Positions 43,297 to 54,530 of a stretch of 64,000 nt of DNA are shown here, in pieces (within the stretch, counting starts at the first letter, position 1; each line of letters starts with the position of its first letter). The translations under genes were made by a program, and so were the position numbers. The stretch covers positions 31,322-95,321 of the forward strand of contig NZ_JANUYA010000004.1 of NCBI RefSeq assembly GCF_024834065.1, read 5' to 3'. The DNA is from Mycoplasma sp. CSL7475-4. GTDB taxonomy: Bacteria > Bacillota_I > Bacilli_A > Mycoplasmatales > Metamycoplasmataceae. The notes under the pieces were generated by a model. The model saw nothing but the letters and a program-made list of their open reading frames with translations. It searched no databases and was not told where the DNA came from.

Positions 43297-43574
43297 TTAT
43301 CGAATATTAAAATAGGAAATAAAGCTAGCAAGCTAATTAATAAAATAATGAAAATAGAGATGGCAACAGCAGCAAAAATACGTTTTAAACGCGCTTTACC
43401 CACTTGTTGTGAGTATTGATCAGTAATTTTTTTTGCTTTTTGCAACACGTTGTGGCGGCTAAAATCATCCATTTTAGAAATTTCTTCATTGTTGATGTTA
43501 TTTTTGACATTTAACTCAAGTGTTGTAGACATTAAATTTGTATCTTCCTGTGTATCTATTTTTTTATCATTCAT
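43290..43574 (-). CDS. Small tail-anchored membrane protein
   Basis: 94 aa. Acidic/polar N-terminal 60 residues without signal, then RLKRIF followed by a single hydrophobic helix (about 70-90) and a short DKK end: a C-terminal membrane anchor. No family recognised. No SD; TACAAT (43586-43581) ends 6 nt before the ATG, suggesting a leaderless transcript. Confidence 0.65.
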   Translation of the reverse strand: MNDKKIDTQEDTNLMSTTLELNVKNNINNEEISKMDDFSRHNVLQKAKKITDQYSQQVGKARLKRIFAAVAISIFIILLISLLALFPILIFDKK

Positions 43575-43731
43575 ACATTTATTGTATTACAAGCATTTTA
43601 TAATCAAAATAAATTAAACGCACAAATCAACAAAATATTTTAAAAATATAATTAATATATTAAAATAAAAATAATTATTTAATTTAAAATTAATTTTCTA
43701 TTAATAATTCAATAAAAATTATGGAGGTGAT

Positions 43732-45381
43732 ATGAACAATGTCAATATATTTGCTTTAGGTGGATTAGATGAAAATGGTAAAAATTGTTATATTTTTGAG
43801 TACAACAATAAAATATACGTAATCAACGCAGGTACAAAAGTTCCAATCAATTCAAAAAATGGGGTCGACACCTTAATCCCTAATTTTTCATATTTAGAAA
43901 AAAACAAAGATAGAATTGCTGGTGTGTTTATAAGCGATGTTAAAAATGAAACATTCTCCGCCTTACCTTGACTTTTAATGCATATTCCTGATTTGAATAT
44001 CTACACTTCTTCATTCAATAAGATCATGATTACTGAGCGACTTTCAAAATACAAAATAATGAACAAGAACTTCAAAATTCACACTATTTCGAAAATGACA
44101 AAATTTAATGACATTTTTGTTCAACCTATCGAGCTAGCAGGTTCAATGCCTGGCCACATCGGTTTTGATTTTATTACTCCAAGTGGCGACTATTTATTCA
44201 TGTTTAACTTTGTTGAAGGCGATCTTGGAATTTACGGAAAATTGAATTTTGATACATTACAAAACGCTTTCAAAAAAAGACAGTTAGTTGCCTTAGTTGT
44301 TGATTCAGGTAGAGCGAATTACTCTGGTAAAGCTGTTGAGAAAATAAATTTACCTGATTCGCTTCGTGATGTGTTTATGGCTGCAAATCCTAATGAAAGA
44401 ATAATTATTGGAGCATACGATGAGGAAATGGTAGCTATTCACCAAATTCTTGACATGGCTTATGAGACAAAAAGACCAATCGTTACTTACGGAAAAACAT
44501 ATTGACAGTTATTCAACTTAATGAAAAAAGAGCATCCAGAATTGCCTTTACCTGAATTAATTGATTATAAATCAGTCAATAAAGTTGATAACGCAGTTGT
44601 ATTAGTTACTGGTGCTATTGAACGTTTATACTCAAGATTCTTAAGAATAACTGATAATAATGATGTTTTCTTGAGTCTTAAACGCACTGATAATGTTATT
44701 ATGATTGCTCCTCCTGTTGCCGGATTGGAAAGTATTGCCGCAGTCGCTTTAGATGATATTGCACGTATTACACCTAAAATTTCTGATGTTACAGGAAAAG
44801 AATTTTACAGACATCGTCCTGCTCGTCAAGATTTAGTAGATTTAGCTAAAAAATTAAAACCAAAATACGTAATACCTGTTCAAGGTTTATATCGTTATTT
44901 ATCTGAAGCTGCAAAGTCAATTAGTACTGAGGCAAAAATAAAACCACAAAATTGTTTATTATTACAAAATGGAAAAGTTGCTCATTTTATCAACGGTAAA
45001 CTTTCAAGCACTAAAGGCAAAATAAAAGGCGTAGGTGACGTTATTATCGATGGATTCGGAATCGGCGATATCAGTACTGAAGTTATTGCTGAACGTGAGA
45101 TTTTAGGTCGTGACGGGGCTATAATTATCACTTCAACATTCAATCCAACAACCAAAAAATTAACTGGTAAATTACAAATAAATATGATTGGTTCAATATC
45201 AAAAGACGATAAAAAAGACGCAGAACAATTGATAATTTTAACACTAGCAAACCTAATTGATACTGAAGAATTCGATGGCTTAAAAGATTTCCAAAATCGT
45301 TCAAGACACGTCATAAGAAAAAAAATATTTAAAACATTCAATAAAGAGCCAATGATTATTGTTTCACTTAACCAAAACTAA
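43732..45381 (+). CDS. RNase J homologue lacking the metal-binding residues
   Basis: 549 aa, the length of RNase J. The metallo-beta-lactamase/beta-CASP/C-terminal order is kept: ALGGLDENGKNCYIFEYNN at the start, GFDFITPSGDYLFMFNF, IIIGAYDEEMVAIHQILDMA, and KKLKPKYVIPVQGLYRYLSEAAK near 375. The HxHxDH site is replaced by ISDVKNETFS (67-76). Further ligands are also changed (SIPDSxG became GSMPGHIGF; SGH became RPA; PIHGEYR became PVQGLYR). It is therefore probably a pseudoenzyme, like a strongly drifted RNase J2, acting as partner of an active RNase J elsewhere. SD GGAGGTGAT. Confidence 0.88.
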
Positions 45382-45445
45382 TTATTAGTATATAATTACT
45401 ATAGACATTTATTTAACTTAATCTTATAAAAGTTATAGGAGATTT

Positions 45446-45775
45446 ATGAAGACACTAAAGATATCAACAGTAATTTCATGACTTATTACTGTTGGACTTG
45501 TTATAGGTATCATCGTGGTTATTAACTACTATCAAAATTTATACGCAGGTGTAAATGAAAGTGGTGAAGCACAAAAAGAAGCATATAAAATGTTGAGTGC
45601 AGGTTCAAACTATTTTGGTTACACATTACTATCCCTAATAGTTGTGTTTACAATAATTAGTTCAGTACTATCAAACATTTGATACAAAAACAAAGACAGA
45701 AAACTTTCTCACGATATTAACCGTGATGTGACTGAAGTTTCAAAATTATTTGACTTCTCAAAATCAAAATTTTAA
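45446..45775 (+). CDS. Small two-helix membrane protein
   Basis: 109 aa. Two hydrophobic helices (about 9-29 and 58-78) flank a short polar loop; the tail KNKDRKLSHDINRDVTEVSKLFDF is charged. No family recognised. SD TAGGAG. It lies 64 nt after the RNase J-like gene, probably the same transcript, and before a bidirectional terminator. Confidence 0.7.
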
Positions 45776-45780
45776 TCAAA

Positions 45781-45810
45781 AAAATACTCAATTAATTTGA
45801 GTATTTTTTA
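45781..45810. terminator. Bidirectional terminator
   Basis: AAATACTCAA (45782-45791)/TTGAGTATTT (45797-45806) with A run before and T run after; shared by convergent genes. Confidence 0.85.
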
Positions 45811-45829
45811 ATTTAAATTTCAACAGAAA

Positions 45830-46417
45830 TTAATTTTTGAGAGAGTTTCTAAATTTTTTGGGTAAACAATTGTCTTTTTTAATGATATCAACATAATAAT
45901 GAATCAACTTGGGGTTAAAAAAATATTTTTTCTCATTTTTCTTTTCAATTGCTTGCTCTAAACCAGCATAAATTAATTTTTTTAAGCTATCAGGATAGTT
46001 AAAATCAATTGCGTTTTGTTTGAATTCTTCTCTATCAACCACAAGCAATTCTCTACGAGGATAACACTTAATATCTAAGTCAAAATCAATAAATTTGATT
46101 GTGTTGTCTTCGTAAATTGGTTTTGAAGCGAGATTCACATAAATATAGTTGCTATTTTTTTCTAGCATAACAAGAGCGTTATAATTCTCTTTTTTGGGTA
46201 AGAACCAAATTACAGGAACATTGTAAACTCATGAATTTTTGTATTTTTCACCGACTTTAGTTCGATAAAGAAATAGGACAAAATGATCTTCTGTATTTCG
46301 AATCACTTTAGCACCATTTCATTGTCGATATAAAGTACCATCATATTTGTATGCCTGCACATTAACGATTGCCCCTAAAAGTGGAAAAACTATCTCCCTT
46401 TTTTTTATTATAGGCAT
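45830..46417 (-). CDS. DUF402 family protein, nucleoside di/triphosphatase-like
   Basis: 195 aa. VNVQAYKYDGTLYRQWNGAKV near 17, VIWFLPKKENYNALVML near 69, NYIYVNLASKPIYEDNTIKFIDFDLDIKCYPRREL near 88 and a LLVVDREEFKQNA region follow the DUF402/YgaC pattern, including the IDYDLDV acidic cluster that binds metal. Bacillus and Staphylococcus members hydrolyse nucleoside tri/diphosphates. The N-terminal third follows two TGA-Trp codons. SD GAGGAG. Confidence 0.85.
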
Positions 46418-46668
46418 AATACTCCTCAATTATTAGTGCAGCAATTCTGCTCATTATTGAACGTTAGCAAAAAGCTATCTTCAATATTCAAATTATAAAT
46501 TAATTTGCTTATATGTGGCCAAAATTATGCTTGATATTAACAAAAAATATAAAAACGTATCCAAAAATAAGCAAAAAAGTTAATACTTTTATTGAAAAAA
46601 GTATTTATTTCAATAAAAAAATATAATTATCCATAGATTTTGCTTTTTTACATTAAAATTTAAATACT

Positions 46669-47730
46669 ATGGGATTTTTTAAATTTTTAAAAGAAAAAAT
46701 TTTCGGTCGTAAAAAAGATAAAGTCACCGAAAAAGAACAACAAATTGAACAACAAGAACAACAGCAATTACTTGAATCCAAAAAACTAGAAAAATATTCA
46801 ACTGGTTTAGCTAGTGCTTCGAGTCTAGGACGTAAAATATTTAATTTACAAAATAAATACAAAAAAATTAATGAAGAGTTTTTTGACGAATTAGAAGAAA
46901 TATTGATTATGTCAGACATTAGTGCTCAACTTGTTTATGCAATTATAACTCACCTAAAAAATGAGGTTAGGGTTCGTAATTTAACAGATTCAAAAGAAAT
47001 TGGTGAATTAACTGCCGATCAAATGTTTGTTATTTACACAAACAAAAGTATTATTGACACAACACTAAATTACGAAGATGATAGATTAAATATTTTTGTC
47101 TTTGTTGGGGTTAACGGCTCAGGTAAAACAACATCAGTGGCTAAAATTGCTCATAAATACATAAAAATGGGTAAAAAAGTATTGATAGCTGCTGCTGATA
47201 CATTTAGAGCAGGGGCTGTTAGTCAACTAGAGGTATGAGCTGGTAGAGTTGGTGCCGATATAGTGAAACCGGCCAAAGAAGGAGCTGATCCAGCATCTGT
47301 TGTTTTTGATGCATTAAAAAAAGCCAAAGAAGAAAATTATGATTTATTATTGATCGACACAGCCGGTAGATTACAAAATAAAATCAATTTAATGCGTGAA
47401 CTTGAAAAGATATACACAATTATTGCAAAATTCCAAGAGAACGCTCCTCATGAATGTTTGCTAGTTTTAGATGCTACAACAGGACAAAACGGCGTGAGTC
47501 AAGCACGTCACTTCAAAGAAGTGACAAACCCAACTGGCATTATTTTGACAAAAATGGATGGGACTAGCAAGGGTGGTATTGTTCTTTCAATTAAAGATGA
47601 GTTTGATTTAAATGTTAAATTTATAGGTTTAGGTGAAGGTTTAGATGATTTAGAAGAATTCGACCTAGATAAATTCATTTACACGATGACTAAAGAATTA
47701 GTGGAGGCAAGTGAAATTGAAAATAAATAA
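46669..47730 (+). CDS. ftsY: Signal recognition particle receptor FtsY
   Basis: 353 aa. Membrane-associated SRP receptor GTPase, partner of the Ffh in this window. A basic then Gln/Glu-rich N-terminal part (1-40) replaces the long acidic domain of other bacteria; N domain with EELEEILIMSDISAQL; G domain with Walker A GVNGSGKTTSVAKIA near 148, DTFRAGAVSQLEVWA near 178, DTAGRLQNK near 232, TKMDGTSKGGIVLS near 290 and GLGEGLDDLEEF near 322. Upstream a TAAAAT box (46654-46659) and no SD, so the start may be leaderless. Overlaps ylxM. Confidence 0.96.
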
Positions 47731-47941
47731 CATTGAAGAAAGAGAACATTATATTGGTTTATACGAAAAGTACCAAAACCTGTTAACTCAAACACAAAAA
47801 CAAGCATTTAGATTGTATTTTTACGAAAATTTAAGTTATCAAGAGATTGCAGATATTACAGCAACTACACGCACAGCTGCTTATGATAGTGTCAAAAAAG
47901 CACTTAAAAAATTAACAAAAATTGGCGAAAGTGTTGCTTAA
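47711..47941 (+). CDS. ylxM: YlxM-like SRP-associated HTH protein
   Basis: 76 aa. KYQNLLTQTQKQAFRLYFYENLSYQEIADITATTRTAAYDSVKKALKKL is a sigma-70 region-4-like HTH typical of YlxM (p13), the small protein linked to ftsY/ffh that stimulates SRP activity. Start GTG (47711) or TTG (47717); GGAGG lies 3 or 9 nt upstream within ftsY, so TTG is spaced better. The gene overlaps ftsY by about 20 nt. Confidence 0.85.
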   Translation: MKLKINNIEEREHYIGLYEKYQNLLTQTQKQAFRLYFYENLSYQEIADITATTRTAAYDSVKKALKKLTKIGESVA

Positions 47942-48143
47942 ATTAAATTAATTATTGAAAATAATGGGTGTTTTTATAGAAATTTTGAATTTTTAAACAT
48001 AAAAACGCATATTTAATAAAAAAATACTTATTAAAATCTCTTTTATATATATAATTAAAAAAGATTTTATACTATGATATAGTAATTAGACGTAAGTCTA
48101 TTTTAAACACATATAAGTGTGCAATAAATTTATAGGAGAAAAA

Positions 48144-48296
48144 ATGGCAAGAGAAGGATTTATTTTTCAATGTACTGTATGTAAAATGGAAAATTACATC
48201 AGCAAAAAAAACAAAAAAAATCACCCTGAAAAAGTGGAATTAAATAAATTTTGTGGCAAATGTGGTAAACACTCATTACACAAAGAGAAAAAATAA
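48144..48296 (+). CDS. rpmG: 50S ribosomal protein L33
   Basis: 50 aa. [25 protein letters not shown], then [16 protein letters not shown]: the zinc-binding CxxC...CxxC form of L33. SD AGGAG. The 5' region (about 48070-48130) has a TACTAT-GAT-ATAGTA inverted repeat near the likely promoter and two small hairpins (AGAC/GTCT and ACAC/GTGT) between promoter and SD. Confidence 0.95.
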   Translation: MAREGFIFQCTVCKMENYISKKNKKNHPEKVELNKFCGKCGKHSLHKEKK

Positions 48297-48301
48297 TAAT
48301 T

Positions 48302-48327
48302 AATTCAGTGTTAACTGAATTTTTTTA
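48302..48327 (+). terminator. Terminator after rpmG
   Basis: AATTCAGT (48302-48309)/ACTGAATT (48314-48321) then TTTTTT. Confidence 0.82.
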
Positions 48328-48344
48328 TTAATTTTGCGTAAAAA

Positions 48345-48364
48345 AACAGTCTTTTATGACTGTT
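48345..48364 (-). terminator. Terminator of the polC-chromate transporter unit
   Basis: Minus strand AACAGTC/GACTGTT stem followed by a T run. Confidence 0.75.
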
Positions 48365-48367
48365 AAA

Positions 48368-49033
48368 TTATCTAAATCATGGTTGATATAAGATGAAACA
48401 TAGAGCAACATTCCCTAAAATTAACGAGAACATTGGGGCTTTTTTAGTGTATAAATACAGTGAGACTACAATACCTAATGGTATGTAGATATACGAAACA
48501 ATTTGTCTTCATCCTTTAAATAAAAATTTATAAACACCACTATTGTAATTTAAAGCTGCGTAATTTTTAACTGATTTGTTGAAAACTACTTGTGGTGCTA
48601 TCAGACCAATAAATAATTGAATTGCTAAGGCAACAATGATTGCCGTAACAACAGGGTTCATAACTTTCAGTAATTGTTTAAAGTATGTTGATTTATCAAA
48701 TTTATCTGAATATTTAAGTGCAAGTTTCATCATTAAAATGGCAGGAACTGTAAAAGCTAGAAATGTTAAAAACATCGCAACTATTCCAACTCAAATATTG
48801 TCTGTTACTAAGTAACCAGTTATTGCTGCAAATTTAGGACTTAAAATCCCTGGTGTTGAGTTTGAAATAGCAAATATATTACTCATTTGTTCTGACGTTA
48901 TATTGACATTGAATCAACTGCTAAGTGAGTTTCACAATCATGTAAAAATTGGCATAAATATTTGACCGCCACCAAAAACCGATAGTGAAATCAAAGCGAT
49001 CAAAGGAATTGAAACTAATAATGGAATAAACAT
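48368..49033 (-). CDS. Chromate transporter family protein, second half
   Basis: 221 aa with about six membrane helices. SLSVFGGGQIFMPIF (17-31) is the CHR family FGG motif and ISNSTPGILSPKFAAITGYL near 56 the conserved NxxPGP-type region (here STPG). CHR transporters in small genomes are often split into two genes, as here; the pair together equals one full protein. Natural substrate unknown (chromate/sulfate-like anion). Start overlaps the partner's stop (TAATG). Confidence 0.88.
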
Positions 49034-49647
49034 TATTTAGCACCATCCTTTCCTTTTTTCTTGTTAGTAATATTTTTGCGTTTTTTTATAAAAAATACAG
49101 TAGTGAATATTGCAATTATCAATACCATTATTGCCACTGGCACATTTCATGGTGTTGGGATAAATAGTGAAAATGCAAATGTTGAAATGAATAAAATCAA
49201 TCATAAACTTATACGTGATTCTTTTATTCCTTTGCGAAAGTAATTTCATGCAAAACCGATTAAACTACCAACTATCGCAACTAAAACACCGGTTTGAATA
49301 ATCATTAAATAACGCTTATCTAATTTATTAACTAAAAATATTAAACAAACGGCTAAAACAACATGAGGAATTGAGGCTAAAACAACCACAATAGTTCCTT
49401 TTCAAAAGCCAAGCGCTTTAATAGCAACATAAGACAAAGCCTGAATTGCCATAGGCCCTGGTAACATGTTTGTTATCACAACATTTTTATCAAACTCCTC
49501 ATTATCCAATCATTCATATTTGTCAACTACATATCTTTTAATTACCGGCATGAGTGCATTACCACCACCAAAGCCGATAAAAGTAACCATGAGAATTAAT
49601 ACGAACACATTCCAAAATGTCGGTTTTTTCTTTTTATTTTTTATCAT
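49033..49647 (-). CDS. Chromate transporter family protein, first half
   Basis: 204 aa, about six membrane helices. MVTFIGFGGGNALMPVIKRYVV (20-41) and FDKNVVITNMLPGPMAIQALSYVA near 52 are the canonical CHR motifs (FGGG, LPGP). Lys-rich cytoplasmic end. SD AGAGGT. Its ATG lies just before the polC stop region (polC ends 9 nt away on the upstream side), so it is cotranscribed with polC. Confidence 0.9.
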
Positions 49648-49655
49648 TTTTACCT

Positions 49656-52600
49656 CTAAAATAATCTTATTTGATCAGTGTCATCTAAAGTTCCAAAAAC
49701 ACCTAACTCTTTCATTTTTTCTGTTAATGTTTTATTCACTTTTGCTCGATTTGTAAAATCTTGAACTGATGTATATGGTTTTTCATTACGAGCCGTAATA
49801 ATTGAATCAGCGACAGCTTTACCAAGACCATCTAATGCACTAAACGGTGGGATTAAGCAATTATTTTCTTCATCTATCAATCATTCTTGTGATAGTGATT
49901 TTTCAATGTCAATATTGGAAATATATAATCCTCTGGCATATAATTCTCTCGTTATTTCAAGAATAGGCATAATAATTTTTTCTTTATTTTCTAATTCATT
50001 TTTATTTTTTGCTTCCAAAGCAGTTAATTTATTGTGGGCCTTTTTACCGTGTTTAACATCTATCATTCCCTCAATATCTAACGCATTAGCATGCGTTGCG
50101 TAATATGCCGCATAAAACGCTAGTGGTTTATTGATTTTAAACCACGCTATTCATCATGCCATCAACACATACGCAACAGCGTGTGCTTTAGGGAACATGT
50201 ACTTAATCTTTTTCATACTTTCGATTTGTCACGTTGGCACTTTGTACTCAATCAATTTATTTTCTTCTTCTTCGGTTAAACCTTTACCTTTACGTACTTT
50301 TTCCATAATATCGAAAGCATACCGGTTAGGAACACCTTCTTTCCTTAAAGTTGCTAATATATCATCACGACATGAAAAAATATCTGGTAAAGTAAAGCCC
50401 TGCGACATAATTAAATCTTGGTTATTGCCCAATCACACGCTTTCACCGTGACTTAGACCCGAAATAGAAACAAGATCAGCAAACGACTTCGGCTGAGCCT
50501 GTGCCAACATTTGCCGTACGAATTTGGTACCAAATTCTGGCAGTCCAATTGCTCCAGTTTCTTCATAACCTATATCACTAGGCTCAATGCCTAATGGTTT
50601 GGTTGATGTGAAAACTTCAATTAATTTTTCATCTTTTTTCGGCAGTGATGAAATCTTAATTCCTGTGTATTTTTCTAACATTTTAATAATAGTAGGATTA
50701 TCGTGTCCAAGTAGATCTAATTTTAAAACGTTATCGTGGATTGCCTTATATTCAAAGTGCGTTGTCAATCAAGTTGAATCTGTATCATCGGCTGGATAAT
50801 TGACTGGAGTAAAATCAAAAACATCATACTCAGTCGGAATAATTATTATACCACCTGGATGCTGACCAGTTGTTCTTTTAACACCTTCGATTTTTTGTGC
50901 TAAAAAGGAAGCAAACGAATCAGAATATTTTTTTTCAGTTTCTTCAAGAAAACTCTTTACATAGCCATAACCGGTTTTAAAAGCAATTGTTGAAATAGTA
51001 CCAGCTCTTAATGTGTGCGTTTCACCAAATAATCTTTTTGTTTCATTGTGAACTTCACCTTGAAATTCACCCGAAAAGTTTAAGTCAATATCTGGAACCT
51101 TATCAGCTTCGAAACCTAAAAATGTTTCGAAAGCAATCGAATGCCCGTCTTTGTTCATATTCACATTGCATTTAGGACATAATCTATCCGGCAAATCATA
51201 GCAAGAAGTAATTGAGTCAATATTGGCTAATTCAAAATGTTTACACTGGTCACAAACATAATGCGGATCTAGTGGGTTAACTTCCGAAATATCACTTAAA
51301 GTCGCCACTAGCGAAGAACCAACCGACCCACGACTACCAACAACGTAGCCTTCATCAAGCGATTTTTTTACCAATCTGTGTGAAATTCAGTATATAACGT
51401 CAAAACCATATTTGATGATTGGTGTCAATTCAGCTTCAATTCTCTCTTTAATTAAAGATGGTAAATTTTCGCCGTATTTTTTATGAGCATTCTCATAAAC
51501 AAGATTACGCAATTTCGTTTTAGAATCATCAAAATTCGGCGTGTATAGTTTGTCTTTAATTACTTGTACATCTTCAATCATATTTGCAATTTTTTGAGTA
51601 TTTTTGACGACTACTTCATTGATTAAGTCTTGATCATCTAAAAACGAAAACTGCTCTATCATTTCATCAGTTGTTAAAAAATGTTGATTAGGAATAGTCA
51701 ATATTTTATCTCTTGCTCTTGAATAATTGTATAGATAGTGTCTTGAGCCGCCAATTCCTTTGGCATAAACTAGAATTTCAAATGCTTTTTTATCCATTAA
51801 ATCTAGATATCTAACATCTCCAGTTGCTACAGGAATTTTGCCAAATTCTTTAGCCGTGATAATAATTTCTTTTAAAGAAGAATGAAGTTGTTCTTTTGTA
51901 ATGAAATCCATATCAATTCAGTGTTGAAAACACTGCGGTGGCGGTATTTCAATATAATCGTAACGCAATATTTCATTCAAAAATTCTTCATTATTTGAGT
52001 AAAAATAATCATCAAGCAACTTAGATCTTAAAGTTCCCGAGCCAATCAATAAATCATTATCTTTTTTAACATCTTCAAAGTAGGTTTTTGGTCCGTAACT
52101 ATAATTTGTTGTTAAACAATCACTTACCATTTTGAATTGCTTTTTCAATCCTTGTTGATTCTTAACTAAAGTACTGATTGTATAAGGAAAACGATCCCTA
52201 AATTTTTGTTCAGGTTCATAATTGTATAAATCTTCAAAAGTGAAAACACCATTAACACCCATTCTGTGCATCATTTCGACTCAAACATCTGCCAAAACTT
52301 TAGCATCATAGTCTGCACGGTGGGCTACGTTAGGGTTATAATCAACACCTAAATTATTCGCTAAATCACCTAATGAGTGTTTTTTACGTTCAGGAAATAT
52401 CAATCTAGAAACTATCAATGTGTCAATAACAGTAACATTAGGGAATGGCATATTATGGATTCTAAATTGTTCTTTAATAAAATTAAAGTCAAATTTTGCG
52501 TTGTGAGCAAGTGCAATTTTGCCGTCTAAATCATTGTAAATTCTTTGCAACGCTTCACGATAGTCAATAGCTTTCGTGTCAATATCACGCTGTGTAATCC

Positions 52601-54029
52601 CTGTCAACGATGTAGTAAAAGGCTTGATTTTTTCTTTAGGTTTAATTAAAAATTGCGTTGGTTTAGGGTCAGTTTTTTCAATAGCTATTGAGTATGAACC
52701 ATACTCAATTAACTCATGAAAACGAGGGCTTAAACCAGTTGTTTCAATATCAAACGAAATAAAAACTTGGTCATTGATTTTACCCTTAGGTACTGAACCT
52801 AAAAATATTTTAGGTCTTTTAAAATATGTTGAATAAGAGGCTCCGTATATCGCCTTAACATTGGATTTTTTAGCCGCTTGATAAAAACGTGGATATCCTT
52901 GCACCGCATCTAAATCAGAAATAGCGACTGCTGGCATTTCAAATTTTTGAGCTCTTTTGATAATTTCGTCGGGCTCAATTATTCCATCCATCGTATTTAA
53001 TTTTGAAGAAACATGTAACTCAACACGTTTTTCATTTTTATCAGATTCATCTTTACTAATTGAATAAGAAGGTTGAGTTAGTTCATAATTATCAATATAA
53101 ATGAATCACTCAGGCTTACCATATGCTTGAATAGCAGTTGTACCCCTAATTGCTATTCATTTGCCTTTAACAAAATCATTACTTATTATTGACTCATCTA
53201 ACGGTTCATTTCTAAATCATTTGGCACTAATGGCGTCGTTATAATCACATATTGACAGAGAATAGATAAATTTTCCGTTTTTGGTTTCTAATAATTCGTA
53301 TTCAAAAATTTCCCCGACTATTTCAACATCACTTTTTTCAGGAAAAGTGTTTATTTCATTAATTTTAGTTTGCTGGTATTTTTTTTGCGATCAACGTTTG
53401 GTAAATTTAGATTTAGAACTGCCCGAAGAGTGTGAATTATTTGTTTTTTTATTGAGTTCAATTTGTTTAATCATACGATTGAATTCTTCAATCTCTTCTT
53501 TTTTATATTCAACATTAGCCCTAAATTCGTATTCATGGGCGCTAACTGGAACATACTTTATATCGATTTCTAGTAATTTATATCCGTAAAGTTTCAATTG
53601 TTCAACAAAATGCATTAATTTTGGTTTTAGATGATTAAATTCATTTTCATCATTAACAATAAATTCAAACTTATTGTTATCTTTATTTAACATTAATTTG
53701 TGAAATTTAGATTTTCTCAAATCTGAGTATTTTGGCGATTTATTCAATAAATATTCAATAAAATTAACAATATTTTCTTGTTTATATTGCAAAATATCAA
53801 ATTGATAATGTGGCATTATACGATAATGTGCATTATTTAATATTGATTTATGAAATTCGAAAAATTCATCAGTTACTATTTCATCATTAAAATTAAACCA
53901 AATTTCCAAAACATCACTTGTTTGGTCGTGTACATATCTTTCCACTTCGGTTTTTTGTAAACTTTGTGAAATTTGTAAATTCAATGAATTACACAATTTA
54001 ATAAATCGTTTGTTATTTGTTGAACTCAT
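49656..54029 (-). CDS. polC: DNA polymerase III alpha subunit, PolC type
   Basis: Main replicative polymerase with built-in proofreading, 1457 aa. Order: N-terminal domain and OB fold (to about 335); PHP domain (about 335-420 and later) with metal motifs lost (HVSSKLN for HxHSxMS, ISDLD for TDH); DEDD exonuclease from FDIETTGL (Asp 427); PHP remainder; zinc finger CDQC...CPKC near 926; polymerase active site PDIDLNFSGE near 980 and GRQHPGG-like TTGQHPGGIII near 1060. Start ATG 54029 has SD CGGAGG; an upstream in-frame ATG at 54050 lacks one. Many Trp are TGA. Confidence 0.96.
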
Positions 54030-54085
54030 AAACGCCTCCGTTGTAAACAATAAATTAACTAAAATACTGTTCTTTTAAAGTAAAA

Positions 54086-54101
54086 AGCCACATTAGTGGC
54101 T
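54086..54101 (-). terminator. Terminator after the small HTH-like gene
   Basis: AGCCAC/GTGGCT stem with short loop and TTTTTA tail on the minus strand; overlaps the stop codon at 54100-54102. Confidence 0.75.
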
Positions 54102-54483
54102 AGTTGTCGTAATTTGAAAAATAGTAAAAAATAAATTCATCAACCATTTCTTTACGACGTTTATAAAATGTTGTTTTAGAGCATAACGCTTCTCATCATT
54201 TTTTATCTTCGTTAGGAATTAAAAATAATTGTATTATTAACTCCTTATTTAACTTTGAAACACAAGTTAATACTCTTTGCATATTTTCACTAAAATAATT
54301 GAATAGTGAATCTTTTTTCTCATCCGATAAACGTGAAGGCCTCTTGATTGCATTGAGAGCGGCAAACTTTTTAGCTTTTGCATGTCCAAGTTCTAACTGA
54401 GCAATTTGCGAAACGACATTATAACGTTGCAAATTTGTTAAACCTTCGCTCATATCCAGACCTTGAATAAGTTTTTGAAACAT
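54100..54483 (-). CDS. MG284/ArpU-like small helical protein (paralogue 1)
   Basis: 127 aa, helical, no membrane segment. The N-terminal LTNLQRYNVVSQIAQLELGHAKAKK and C-terminal WWEALCSKTTFYKRRKEMVDEFIFYYF are both echoed in the gene at 63433, so the two are paralogues. The C-terminal segment resembles the region-4-like HTH of ArpU-type regulators and of the mycoplasma MG284/MPN403 family (recalled, not searched). A DNA-binding role is possible. It sits between proS and polC. Confidence 0.65.
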
Positions 54484-54530
54484 AATTACCTCTCTGTTTC
54501 TAAGAAAAAAGTTAGTTAAGTTAAGTTTAA

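Noticed and set aside
46418..46668. 251-bp gap between the DUF402 gene and ftsY
   Set aside because: It has small inverted repeats (GCAG/CTGC, TAGC/GCTA) and A/T runs but no ORF with an SD and no RNA family that I recognise; only divergent promoters are expected.
47965..48012. Long inverted repeat GTGTTTTTAT/ATAAAAACGC after ylxM
   Set aside because: The arms are AT-rich, the loop is about 25 nt and no T run follows, so it is not called a terminator.
49906..50799. Plus-strand frames within polC
   Set aside because: Antisense shadows; polC is continuous when TGA is read as Trp.
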